This document shows positions 39,784 through 48,016 of a DNA stretch of 64,000 bases, in pieces. The stretch covers positions 124,001 to 188,000 of the forward strand of contig NZ_QWGB01000014.1 in assembly GCF_003576345.1 (NCBI RefSeq), given 5' to 3'. A program made the position numbers and the translations under genes. Every line of letters starts with the position of its first letter. The first letter of the stretch is position 1. This DNA comes from Henriciella barbarensis. GTDB taxonomy: Bacteria; Pseudomonadota; Alphaproteobacteria; Caulobacterales; Hyphomonadaceae. The notes below the pieces were generated by a model, which did not search any database, was not told the DNA's origin, and was given only the letters and a program-made list of their open reading frames with translations.

Positions 39784-40869
39784 TTAGGCTTTCGCAATCA
39801 AACTGGCGATTTTAGGTCCCGCATGCCCGCCCCCGTAGAGCGAGCCGTCATTTTCAGCAACCATATCGAGCCGCCTGATGCCTTCCCTTTCGATAGTTCG
39901 CGCATCTGTCCCGACAAGAACGTTCACATCTTCGTCAAGTAGTTCCACCCATTCTGTTGAGTCGCGTAATGTGATGCAGTGCTTACCATGGAAGAACGCT
40001 TCTTTTTGCACCCCGCCGGAGTCGGTTGCCACAAGCCCACAATGTTGTAGGAGCCAAAGCATCTCCAAATACCCGACTGGTGCGATGGTCTTGAACTCGA
40101 GCGCCACGTCCAATCGCGCGAGTGCATGACGCGTGCGCGGGTGCAGTGGAAGAACAACCGGGCGTACTTGATTGAGAGCATTCAGCCCCTTTACGATACC
40201 TTTCAAGCGCATCTGACAGTTTGTATTTTCGGCCCTATGCGCGGTCGCGAGAATAAAACCGCGTTCCAACTCGCAATTCTGCGGGCGTCGTGATTTGTCA
40301 CCGAACAGGCGCGTCGCGTCTTCCATTACGTCGCCGATGCGTACTATTTGGGCCGGGTGTTTCCTGTAAATTTCCTCGTTTGATAGATTCCGCACGGCCG
40401 ACTCAGTAGGGCAGAAAAGAATGTCTGACACTTGGTCAGTGAGAATTCGGTTGATTTCCTCCGGCATTTTTCGATCGAAACTTCTCAGGCCTGCTTCGAC
40501 ATGCGCCACTGGTATATGCAACTTGACCGCCGCGAGCGCTGCCGCAAGCGTACTATTCGTATCGCCGTACACAAGAACGCGATTGGGCTGTTCCTTTAGA
40601 AGTACCGCTTCGATTTGTTCCAGCATTCGACCAGTCATTAGACCGTGCGTTCCGCCCCCAAGATTTAGCATGTATTTCGGCGCAGGAATATCTAGCTGCT
40701 GGAAGAATACATCGGACATCGACGTATCAAAATGTTGCCCGGTATGCAGCAACACCTCTTGCACGCCTTCTTCTCGTTGCAATGCGCGGCTGACCACGCT
40801 CGACTTAACGAATTGTGGGCGAGCACCCACTACAGTAACAACTTTCTTCAGAGTCGGATCAGACCGCAT
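39784..40869 (-). CDS. wbpI: UDP-GlcNAc(3NAc)A 2-epimerase, WbpI-like
   Basis: 361 residues of the non-hydrolysing UDP-GlcNAc 2-epimerase family. Family motifs include [67 protein letters not shown] and [16 protein letters not shown]. Next to a WbpD-type acetyltransferase and WbpE aminotransferase, the likely reaction is C2 epimerisation of UDP-GlcNAc(3NAc)A to UDP-ManNAc(3NAc)A. A simple UDP-GlcNAc 2-epimerase (WecB-like) is the alternative. It is followed 1 nt later by the acetyltransferase start. Confidence 0.87.
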   Translation of the reverse strand: MRSDPTLKKVVTVVGARPQFVKSSVVSRALQREEGVQEVLLHTGQHFDTSMSDVFFQQLDIPAPKYMLNLGGGTHGLMTGRMLEQIEAVLLKEQPNRVLVYGDTNSTLAAALAAVKLHIPVAHVEAGLRSFDRKMPEEINRILTDQVSDILFCPTESAVRNLSNEEIYRKHPAQIVRIGDVMEDATRLFGDKSRRPQNCELERGFILATAHRAENTNCQMRLKGIVKGLNALNQVRPVVLPLHPRTRHALARLDVALEFKTIAPVGYLEMLWLLQHCGLVATDSGGVQKEAFFHGKHCITLRDSTEWVELLDEDVNVLVGTDARTIEREGIRRLDMVAENDGSLYGGGHAGPKIASLIAKA

Positions 40870-41018
40870 TTAGCCTCCACGAACGGATGAATTTCGTTTC
40901 CTCTGAGTCTTGAAGGTAGGGGCCGTCTCAAACCACGACAATCTTTCAGCCGCAATGTTCGGTTCACACGAGAGCATCTTATAAGATGCTTGTTTGGACC
41001 GGCTTTCCGACATCGTCC

Positions 41019-41963
41019 TTATACGCTCACCAACGATACGAACGGGTGTCGTTCGCCGCCGGATTCGGGAGTTGCATTGCGAATTTGTGAAACTGTTTCG
41101 ATCGCCACACGATTTTCTTCCAATCCGAACCCTCGACCAGCAAGGATTTCCTCGTAGCTGCGTGTATGAAGGTCGGTAAAGCCACCTGAGAATTCAATTT
41201 GCTGTCCATCGACCGATATAGACCGGAACGTGCGTTGCCCCTGATCCAGGACTGAATTTGGGATGTCGTTGAGGTCGATCGAAAGAAACCAACGCACACG
41301 TGCATGTTCGTACTCAAGGTATCCGGCCGCGCGAGTATCTTCACAAAGATGCGTCTTGTTTTCCTTCAACTGGCCAAAGACGAAGTGCAGCATATCGAAG
41401 AAATGCACGCCTATATTTGTAGCAATTCCCCCAGACTTCTTTTCGTTGCCTTTCCAGCTTTGCAGGTACCAGTTGCCGCGCGAAGTGATATAAGTCAGAT
41501 TGACCTCATGCTTGGTGTCCTTGGGGGCGCGTAAGATGCGTTCACGCAATTCAGTGATCGCGGGATGCAAACGCAATTGCAGGATCGTGTTGACTTTCTG
41601 TCCGGTGTCACGCTCGATCTCTTGCAGACCGTCGATGTTCCATGGGTTCAAAACCAGTGGCTTTTCGCAGATTGCATCTGCAGCCGAACGCAGTGCGAAG
41701 CGCACATGGCTGTCATGCAAGTAGTTGGGCGAGCAGATCGAGACAAAATCGATGCCTTTGCCGGCCCGATGCTGTTTGTCGATATGACGATCGAAGCGTT
41801 CGAACTCGGTGAAAAAGTCGGCGTTGGGAAAGTAACTATCGATGATACCAACCGAGTCGTTGGGATCCAGAACAGCCACCAGGTCGTTGCCGGTATCACG
41901 CATGGCGGCCATGTGGCGGGGGGCGATGTAGCCTGCGGCTCCGATCAATGCGAATCGTCTCAT
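41019..41963 (-). CDS. wbpB: UDP-GlcNAcA 3-dehydrogenase, WbpB/WlbA-like
   Basis: 314 residues of the Gfo/Idh/MocA oxidoreductase family. The N-terminus FALIGAAGYIAPRHMAAM and the block VLDPNDSVGIIDSYFPNADFFTEFERFDRH are highly characteristic of WbpB/WlbA; ICEKPLVLNPWN carries the catalytic Lys, and GIATNIGVHFFDMLHF follows. It oxidises UDP-GlcNAcA at C3, regenerating its bound NAD through 2-oxoglutarate coupling in characterised homologues. It lies 13 nt downstream of the UDP-sugar dehydrogenase; a 149-bp gap separates it from the epimerase gene. Confidence 0.9.
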   Translation of the reverse strand: MRRFALIGAAGYIAPRHMAAMRDTGNDLVAVLDPNDSVGIIDSYFPNADFFTEFERFDRHIDKQHRAGKGIDFVSICSPNYLHDSHVRFALRSAADAICEKPLVLNPWNIDGLQEIERDTGQKVNTILQLRLHPAITELRERILRAPKDTKHEVNLTYITSRGNWYLQSWKGNEKKSGGIATNIGVHFFDMLHFVFGQLKENKTHLCEDTRAAGYLEYEHARVRWFLSIDLNDIPNSVLDQGQRTFRSISVDGQQIEFSGGFTDLHTRSYEEILAGRGFGLEENRVAIETVSQIRNATPESGGERHPFVSLVSV

Positions 41964-41976
41964 CCAAATACTCCAA

Positions 41977-43251
41977 TTAGAGTTGCAGATCGCTTTGGTC
42001 GCTGGGCAGGACGCGCTTTAAATCGTAAAGAACATGTTCGGAATTCCCTAAGCGACGCAGGCGAATCTCTCCCATTTCACTGAATTGGCTGTGCGCCACG
42101 GCAAGGACGATGCCGTCATATGCGTCATTATCGAGTTGGCTGATCGGGTTGATGCCGTATTCAAGCTTAGCTTCGGAGCTTTCGACCCAAGGGTCGTATA
42201 CGTCGACCACGATCCCATATTTTTCTAGTTCTGCGATCACATCGACGACGCGCGTATTACGCAGGTCGGGGCAGTTTTCCTTGAAAGTGAGGCCGAGAAC
42301 CAGCACGCGACCGCCTTTGATGGCGATTCCCTTGCGGATCATCGCTTTCACCATCTGACTAGCGACGTAGGCACCCATCCCGTCATTGATACGCCGGCCG
42401 GCCAAGATGATCTGCGGATGATGCCCGAGAGCTTCGGCTTTGTGGGTCAGGTAGTAGGGGTCAACGCCGATGCAGTGGCCTCCGACGAGTCCGGGGCGGA
42501 AGGGAAGAAAGTTCCATTTGGTGCCTGCCGCCTCAAGCACCGCCTCCGTATCGATGTTCATACGGTTGAAAATCATCGCGAGCTCGTTGACGAGCGCGAT
42601 GTTGAGGTCCCGTTGCGTGTTCTCGATAACTTTGGCTGCCTCGGCGACCCGAATGGATTCAGCCTTGTGTGTACCAGCTGTGACGATGGATGCATAAAGT
42701 GCGTCAACCGCGTCAGCTACTTCCGGCGTGGAGCCGGAGGTGACTTTCGTGATCGTCGTCAGTCGGTGTTCCTTGTCGCCGGGGTTTATCCGTTCCGGGC
42801 TGTAGCCGCAGAAGAAGTCCTCATTGAACTTGAGGCCCGAGTGCTGCTCCAGAACAGGAACGCAGTCGTCTTCAGTCGCGCCTGGATAGACCGTGCTTTC
42901 ATAAATAACGATGTCGCCCTTTTTCAGCACTTTGCCGACGGTTTCAGATGCCTTGAGAAGTGGGGAAAGGTCGGGGCGCTTGTGGGCGTCGATTGGTGTT
43001 GGAACCGTGACGATAAAAACCGTGGCACTGGCTATTTCGTCGAGCGAATTTGTGAAGCTGAGCTTGGTCGCTTCTTCCAGATGGTCGGCTTCCACTTCGC
43101 GGGTCCGGTCATAGCCGCTAGCAAGCTCGTCGATACGTTTCTGGTTGATATCGAAACCGATCGTGGAGCGCTTCCTGCCAAACTCGACCGCTAGCGGAAG
43201 TCCAACATAGCCAAGGCCAACAATTGCTAATTTTGAATCCGATCCGATCAT
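41977..43251 (-). CDS. tviB: UDP-sugar 6-dehydrogenase, TviB/WbpO type
   Basis: 424 residues. An N-terminal Rossmann [10 protein letters not shown], a middle segment [11 protein letters not shown], and the catalytic-Cys block [21 protein letters not shown]; the NAD and central UDPG_MGDP_dh domains are complete. This active-site sequence is that of TviB/WbpO enzymes rather than of WbpA itself, which reads GxGLGGHCIPxDP. It should oxidise UDP-GlcNAc (TviB) or UDP-GalNAc (WbpO) to the uronic acid; given WbpB/D/E/I neighbours, UDP-GlcNAcA is more likely. It is 6 nt downstream of the epimerase stop. Confidence 0.87.
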   Translation of the reverse strand: MIGSDSKLAIVGLGYVGLPLAVEFGRKRSTIGFDINQKRIDELASGYDRTREVEADHLEEATKLSFTNSLDEIASATVFIVTVPTPIDAHKRPDLSPLLKASETVGKVLKKGDIVIYESTVYPGATEDDCVPVLEQHSGLKFNEDFFCGYSPERINPGDKEHRLTTITKVTSGSTPEVADAVDALYASIVTAGTHKAESIRVAEAAKVIENTQRDLNIALVNELAMIFNRMNIDTEAVLEAAGTKWNFLPFRPGLVGGHCIGVDPYYLTHKAEALGHHPQIILAGRRINDGMGAYVASQMVKAMIRKGIAIKGGRVLVLGLTFKENCPDLRNTRVVDVIAELEKYGIVVDVYDPWVESSEAKLEYGINPISQLDNDAYDGIVLAVAHSQFSEMGEIRLRRLGNSEHVLYDLKRVLPSDQSDLQL

Positions 43252-43257
43252 GTTTGC

Positions 43258-44286
43258 CTACTTATTATAGTATTCTCGAAACCATGCGACGAACCGAGCG
43301 ATGCCGTCATTGAAATCAGTTTGGGGTTGGTAACCTGTCAGTCGGCGGAGCAAGGATGTGTCCGCCCATGTCGCGGGTACATCTCCGAGCTGCATACCCA
43401 TCATGTTCCTTGTCGCCTTGAGGCCGAGGCACTTCTCGATAGCGTCGATAAAATCGAGAAGCCGGATCTTTTCTGAATTTCCGATGTTCACTATGCGGAA
43501 CGGCGCCACTGGCGAAAGGCTATCGCCCTCTTCAACTATTCCGTCTTCAGGGCGCTCCGGTACCGCTTCCGTCAAAAGGAAGATGGCGCGAACCAGATCG
43601 TCCACGTAGGTGAAATCGCGATACATTTCGCCGTGATTGTAGATGTCAATTGCCCGGCCATCGAGCATGGCATCCACAAACTTGTAGAGTGCCAGGTCGG
43701 GTCGCCCCCAAGTTCCGTAAACCGAAAAGAAACGAAACATTGTAATCGGTAGATCATGTAAGTGAGCGTAGGCGTGCGCCATGCTCTCATTGGCCTTCTT
43801 CGTGGCCGCGTACATGGTCAGCTGTGTGTCGGCCTTCTCGGTCTCGTGGAATGGCATCTCGTCATTGGCGCCGTACACCGAAGACGTTGAGGCCATGAGG
43901 AGATGGTCGACACCAAGGCGTTGCGCAACATCCATCACGTTGAATGTGCCGGTGACATTCGAGCTGATATAGGCGCGCGGATTTTCGAAGCTGTAGCGTA
44001 CGCCGGCCTGCGCAGCGAGGTGCACGATAATCTGCGGCTTGAAGTCGAACATTGCGGCTTCGACTTTGTCCTGATCTTCAAGCATCCCGATCGTTGCGGA
44101 GAAATTACCGTGTTCAAACAGCATGGAATGACGCCGCTCTTTAAGCGTGACGTCATAATAGTCCGTCAGGCCGTCATAGCCGTGCACCGCGTGGCCGTTC
44201 GCGAGAAGCAGCTTCGCGAGATGAAAGCCGATAAAGCCTGCAGTACCTGTAACGAGAACTCGTTTCTTCTCTGCCGGATCAGTCAT
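43258..44286 (-). CDS. NAD-dependent epimerase, UDP-glucuronate 4-epimerase-like
   Basis: 342 residues of the extended SDR family. The NAD motif GTAGFIGFHLA and start VLVTG, with YDGLTDYYDVTLKE and the catalytic YAATK (Tyr-x3-Lys), plus GRPDLALYKFVDAM, resemble UDP-glucuronate 4-epimerases. It might supply UDP-GalA or an epimerised uronic acid for the same polysaccharide; a UDP-GlcNAc/UDP-hexosamine epimerase cannot be ruled out. The gene is the first enzyme after the MarR-like regulator, with 33 nt between. Confidence 0.83.
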   Translation of the reverse strand: MTDPAEKKRVLVTGTAGFIGFHLAKLLLANGHAVHGYDGLTDYYDVTLKERRHSMLFEHGNFSATIGMLEDQDKVEAAMFDFKPQIIVHLAAQAGVRYSFENPRAYISSNVTGTFNVMDVAQRLGVDHLLMASTSSVYGANDEMPFHETEKADTQLTMYAATKKANESMAHAYAHLHDLPITMFRFFSVYGTWGRPDLALYKFVDAMLDGRAIDIYNHGEMYRDFTYVDDLVRAIFLLTEAVPERPEDGIVEEGDSLSPVAPFRIVNIGNSEKIRLLDFIDAIEKCLGLKATRNMMGMQLGDVPATWADTSLLRRLTGYQPQTDFNDGIARFVAWFREYYNK

Positions 44287-44319
44287 ATCTAGTTTTCGGA
44301 TGTTGCAAGCTGCACCTGT

Positions 44320-44706
44320 TCAAGAAGACCTTGCGGAGCGATATTTGGCTTTCATGGCCGCGAGTTCGCTTTCAGGCAGGTCCTGACCAATATCCTCAAT
44401 CTCGGTTTTCAGGATCTCGTATTCAGACAGCTTGCGGGACAAGAAGCGCTTAGTGAGATCCGTCTTGGCCGCAATGCCTTTTGGGGTCAGTACATAAGAA
44501 TAGCGTCGTTTATCAGGCGCGGCGCGGAAGTTTCCGAGTTTGACCAATCCCTTTTTGACAAAGGCGCTCAGGACATAGTGCACGCCGCCAGTGCTCACGC
44601 CTAAGGCTTTAGCCAAGTCGCGTTGGCTGAGTTCGGGGTTGGTCTCGAGTAGTCTCAAAAGTCTGAAGTGGACGTCTTCGCGCAATATGTCTCGCTGGGA
44701 GGTCAT
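44320..44706 (-). CDS. EPS-associated MarR-like transcriptional regulator
   Basis: 128 residues. A winged helix-turn-helix occupies residues about 15-75 (LLRLLETNPELSQRDLAKALGVSTGGVHYVLSAFVKKGLV), followed by a C-terminal helical domain. This short form with the SQRDLAKxLGxSxGxxHYxLxAxxxKGLVK pattern is the MarR-like family often found beside EPS genes. It probably binds a palindrome; a perfect 7-bp inverted repeat lies at 44801-44818, 95 bp upstream. It precedes and may control the UDP-sugar enzyme operon. Confidence 0.85.
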   Translation of the reverse strand: MTSQRDILREDVHFRLLRLLETNPELSQRDLAKALGVSTGGVHYVLSAFVKKGLVKLGNFRAAPDKRRYSYVLTPKGIAAKTDLTKRFLSRKLSEYEILKTEIEDIGQDLPESELAAMKAKYRSARSS

Positions 44707-44800
44707 TGCGCGACCAGCCTGTAAAAAGCTACCGCACAGGAGCTCGCTTCAGGGCATCCTGGTGGATAAAAACCTTCGATGAAAAGCAGACAAATCATGT

Positions 44801-44818
44801 TCGCTCAATTGTGAGCGA
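44801..44818. promoter_or_regulatory. candidate operator upstream of the MarR-like gene
   Basis: The 18-nt element TCGCTCAATTGTGAGCGA contains a perfect 7-bp inverted repeat (TCGCTCA / TGAGCGA) with a 4-nt spacer; a wider arm GTTCG...CGAAC surrounds it. It lies in the 268-bp gap upstream of the MarR-like gene. Promoter elements are not obvious by eye; the function as an operator is inferred from shape and position. Confidence 0.5.
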
Positions 44819-44974
44819 TATCGAACTTGTCGCCTTGGGGCAACTAAAATCCGAACCATTACATAGCCGAACCAAGTTACGCTCTTATGTCAGCGAAAGG
44901 GATGCAAGTCGCGGTCCAGAAATGTATCCAAGTCTTGGCTGATCGGCCGGCCCAAAGACGGTAGGGGAGCGCAC

Positions 44975-46081
44975 TCAGAAAATTGAGGCGATTGCTGATC
45001 GATAGGCTTCCACGACAATGGCCTGGTCAAACTCCCTCGCCATCTTGTGCCGGCCGGCGAGCCCCATCTCAGCCTGCGCGCTGTCAGACAGGCTGAGAAA
45101 TTGCTCTATCGATCTTGCCAGGCTGGGGGCGCTTCTAGGCTCGCAAAGATAGCCCGAAACCGTTGGGTCGAGAACAGAACGGCACCCTGGCACATCAGTT
45201 GTGATGACCGGGCGTGCCATGGCGGCTGCTTCTATCAGCGTGCGCGGCGCCCCTTCCCGGTAAGAGGGCAGCACGATACATGACGCGCCTTCAATAAAGG
45301 GTCGCACGTCTTTGGTCGTGCCGAGATAATCTACCACGTCCTCTGCGACCCAAGCTGCTACCTCACTTGCGCCTACGGACGTGCGATTCTCGCTTCCAAT
45401 GGCCCCCAGCAGTTGGAATTTAGCGCCGGGGTGTTTCTGGCGTATCAGGCGCGCGGCATCTACGTACTCGACGACACCCTTGTCGCGAAGCAGGCGCGAT
45501 ATCATAAGAAATGTTTTGGGCTTAGCACCGATCGGAAAAGGTGTCGCCGGAAAGCGATCAAGATCTATTCCCGAACCGGGCAATAGCTTTGCCTGATCGG
45601 AGCGCACCAAGCCTCCTTCCAGAAAAAGCGCAAGGTCGTCTGCGTTCTGAAAGAAAACAACCGGCAGCGATCTGAATGCTGTGCGGTAAAGCTGCTCAGC
45701 GATCGTTTGCAGAACTCTCCCTGACAGAAAGGCGGTGCCTAATCCCGTAACATTGGGAACGAATGGGATCCGAAGTGACTTGGCCGCAATTGCGCCGAAG
45801 AGATTGTTCTTGATCGTATAGCTCAGGACGAGATCTGATTCCGCTGCGCAGATTATACGCCTGAACTGGCTGATCAGGGAGGCACCATCGAGCGGATTGA
45901 GGCCTTTTGCGTCCATCTGAAGCGGTATGAAATCGCATCCAAGGGCTTGCAGGTCTGGGACGCTATCATCTGTCGGGGCAGCAATCGTGATCAAATGCCC
46001 ATCCGCAAGCAACGCCTCGACCACGGGCTTTCTGAAATTCCAAATGTTCCAGGCGGCGTTCACCGTCATCAGAATGCGCAT
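44975..46081 (-). CDS. glycosyltransferase (GT4; PglA/WbpT-like group)
   Basis: 368 residues from the ATG at 46081, with GAGGGAC upstream; the longer start at 46105 is rejected. The N-terminus RILMTVNAAWNIWNFRKPVVEALL is close to PglA/CapM-type hexosaminyltransferases that add an N-acetylhexosamine to lipid-linked sugars. SYTIKNNLFGAIAAK, NVTGLGTAFL and the donor-binding SYREGAPRTLIEAAAMARPVITTDVPGCRS follow. It is upstream of the MarR-like gene and may be the first gene of the long minus-strand unit. Confidence 0.87.
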   Translation of the reverse strand: MRILMTVNAAWNIWNFRKPVVEALLADGHLITIAAPTDDSVPDLQALGCDFIPLQMDAKGLNPLDGASLISQFRRIICAAESDLVLSYTIKNNLFGAIAAKSLRIPFVPNVTGLGTAFLSGRVLQTIAEQLYRTAFRSLPVVFFQNADDLALFLEGGLVRSDQAKLLPGSGIDLDRFPATPFPIGAKPKTFLMISRLLRDKGVVEYVDAARLIRQKHPGAKFQLLGAIGSENRTSVGASEVAAWVAEDVVDYLGTTKDVRPFIEGASCIVLPSYREGAPRTLIEAAAMARPVITTDVPGCRSVLDPTVSGYLCEPRSAPSLARSIEQFLSLSDSAQAEMGLAGRHKMAREFDQAIVVEAYRSAIASIF

Positions 46082-46195
46082 GATTTGTCCCTCACCCCAT
46101 TCCACTTCTACGTTTTGAGCTTGGATGGGCGCAAGTCGAACAAAGAGAAAAGCGGCAGGCGCCGTTGAGGCAAGTGCGCGACCATAATGGAAGTA

Positions 46196-46219
46196 GGCGG
46201 ACCTTAAACAAGGTCCGCC
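46196..46219 (-). terminator. hairpin after the HExxH lipoprotein gene
   Basis: A perfect 10-bp inverted repeat, GGCGGACCTT / AAGGTCCGCC, with a 4-nt AAAC loop, lies 24 nt after the stop of the minus-strand gene ending at 46244. No strong U-run follows on the minus strand, so termination could be partial; it could also be a site where an antiterminator matters. Confidence 0.5.
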
Positions 46220-46243
46220 AGTCCAGTTTAGTCTTATAATCAG

Positions 46244-47137
46244 TTAGCTACGGTTGTCTGGTGAAATGACAAAGCTCGCATTTGGCGGAAGTTGCTGAAA
46301 ACTGATCGACTTGAACAGCGGCGCGTCTGCAGCGGCCACTATTACACGCGAACGGAGCGCGTCGGATGCTGAGGGGCCGTCCGGCTGAGGCGTAGATGGG
46401 ATGTCGTCGACGACTGCTTCATCTTGCTGGGGTGTGCTCGTGGTTTCCAGTTGGTTCCCGGGGGTTTTGGGCGCCACAACAGCTTCAATCTCGTCCGACA
46501 TGCTTGCGAGCTGAACAAGTGTTTCGGCGTCCATTTTTTCGATGCCTTCGTTACTTGTTGCAGAGTCGCTTGAGACTTGTGCAACTTCTAACGGGCTCTG
46601 TTCTGCCGATACGCTTTCGTTTTGCTTCTCGCGTTGTGCGGCGACCGCCAGTGCTTGAGGCGATTGGCTCGCCGGCTTGAGTGCGCCACCCCGTCGGAAA
46701 TGGTCGATGGTCGTCTCCGACAATGCGACTGCCTGTGGATCGATACCTGCCATTTCATCAGGCAGGAAGCTTCCGCCTTCATGGGTGCGGCTCCAACCGT
46801 TTGCATGGGCGAGTTCATGACAAAGCAGGCGTGCATACCAGCCGGACGTGATTGTCTGGCAAGGGTTTGGCATCGTAATCATGCGGCCATCGCCGCAGCC
46901 CATCGAGTTGATCTGTGGTACCCCAAAAACGTGCGCACCTCGCTGTGCGCATCTTGCGCCAACAAGCATTGGAGAGACGAATTCAACGGCAACTGTGTTG
47001 TCGCCGCGATATTCGAGCGGTGCATTTTTGACCGGCTCCAAGGGGGCGACAGTCATGCATCCTGCCAATAGCGACGAGACGCACAGCGAGCTCATCATTG
47101 AGAGGCGTTTTGAAAACTTATTTGTCATGTCCATCAT
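46244..47137 (-). CDS. lipoprotein with HExxH zinc-protease-like motif
   Basis: 297 residues from an ATG at 47137 with AAAGAAG upstream; a second ATG at 47134 and a longer in-frame start at 47251 are possible. The signal peptide ends in the lipobox LAGC, so it is probably lipid-anchored. HELAHANGW is a clear HExxHxxGW-like zinc-metallopeptidase motif, with three or four nearby cysteines (CGDG, NPCQT, LLCHEL). The C-terminal half is Ser/Thr/Glu-rich and probably disordered. No peptidase family is recognised. The location upstream of the EPS operon suggests envelope assembly; protease function is inferred. Confidence 0.72.
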   Translation of the reverse strand: MMDMTNKFSKRLSMMSSLCVSSLLAGCMTVAPLEPVKNAPLEYRGDNTVAVEFVSPMLVGARCAQRGAHVFGVPQINSMGCGDGRMITMPNPCQTITSGWYARLLCHELAHANGWSRTHEGGSFLPDEMAGIDPQAVALSETTIDHFRRGGALKPASQSPQALAVAAQREKQNESVSAEQSPLEVAQVSSDSATSNEGIEKMDAETLVQLASMSDEIEAVVAPKTPGNQLETTSTPQQDEAVVDDIPSTPQPDGPSASDALRSRVIVAAADAPLFKSISFQQLPPNASFVISPDNRS

Positions 47138-47361
47138 CCCACTTCTTTGAGTTGGTGACGGCACATCTACAGACTGTGCGATAACGGCCGTTTTCAACCG
47201 GTCAGCGAATTCAGGTCTTCTTGTATTTGTTTTGTTAATTGTCGGCCGCAAACCGACTGGAGCCTTAATCTTCTTCAGAAATTAGTATTAGAAAACATGC
47301 CAGTATAAAAAGCACTGGTTAATAGGAGGGTCGGTTTCTGCGTGCTCAGGGGCTGGGAAGA

Positions 47362-47393
47362 AACAAAAAAAGCGTGCCAGATCGGCACGCTTT
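47362..47393 (-). terminator. rho-independent terminator
   Basis: A perfect 10-bp inverted repeat, AAAGCGTGCC / GGCACGCTTT, with a 5-nt loop sits on an A-rich run on the plus strand, so on the minus strand it becomes a stem followed by a T-run. It ends the minus-strand FecR-like gene at 47420, 26 nt downstream of its stop. Confidence 0.85.
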
Positions 47394-47419
47394 ATAGATT
47401 CCATCGCTTAGAAAAGAGA

Positions 47420-47917
47420 TTATGGGCTTGCCGGAGCGCCATCATCATCGTCGCCGGTCGCCGCAACAGCCGCGCCCGCCGCTGCAACAGCGCCGCCTAT
47501 GATGCCAGCCGCGCCAATTGCCGGAGGTGCCGCTGGTAGGCCGCCTAGCGCAGTGATCTGTTCCCCAGTGAGCGCTACGGGCGTTGTATTACAGAAGGCT
47601 GCATTCACGACGACCTGCTGGCCAGGCTGTAGTACTTGCTCGCAGCCCCCGACTATCAAGGTTACGGTGCCAGGTGTGGCGGCAGACTCTGGGAGGGTCT
47701 GGATGATGTCGCCCTCAATCAGAACATCTCCTTCAGCAAGCGAGTAAAGCTCTCCGTCGCGCACAACAATGACTGAACCAACCTCAGTAGATAGATTGGC
47801 GACCGAACCCATCTGATTGACGGTCTCCACCGCTGCCGTTTCTGACTGAGCGATTGCGAGAGGTGCTGAAGCAGCAAGTGCGGTTGCCGCTATTGTTGCT
47901 TTGAGTGCGAGACGCAT
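47420..47917 (-). CDS. secreted protein with FecR-like core and Asp-Pro-Ser C-terminus
   Basis: 165 residues from the ATG at 47917, preceded by AAGGAG; a longer start at 47986 is rejected. The N-terminus is a signal peptide (ATALAASAPLAIAQ). Residues about 35-105 form a beta-rich segment GSVIVVRDGELYSLAEGDVL...GDIIQTLPES...LTLIVGGCEQVLQPGQQVVV that resembles FecR-like domains. The C-terminus has a Gly/Ala-rich hydrophobic helix (AIGAAGIIGGAVAAAGAAVAA) ending TGDDDDGAPASP. Its role, perhaps an envelope- or EPS-attached factor, is unknown. Confidence 0.72.
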   Translation of the reverse strand: MRLALKATIAATALAASAPLAIAQSETAAVETVNQMGSVANLSTEVGSVIVVRDGELYSLAEGDVLIEGDIIQTLPESAATPGTVTLIVGGCEQVLQPGQQVVVNAAFCNTTPVALTGEQITALGGLPAAPPAIGAAGIIGGAVAAAGAAVAATGDDDDGAPASP

Positions 47918-48016
47918 ATCTGTTCTCCTTAAACTTGACCCAGTCATATGCTGACAACGCATGATTGTATATATGCCTGCGCTCAATCTTCGTAAAAAAT
48001 TAACATTAAGCTTAAG

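Noticed and set aside
44801-44818. A lac-type operator
   Set aside because: The TGTGAGCG core resembles lacO half-sites by chance; there is no LacI-like gene and the adjacent regulator is MarR-like.
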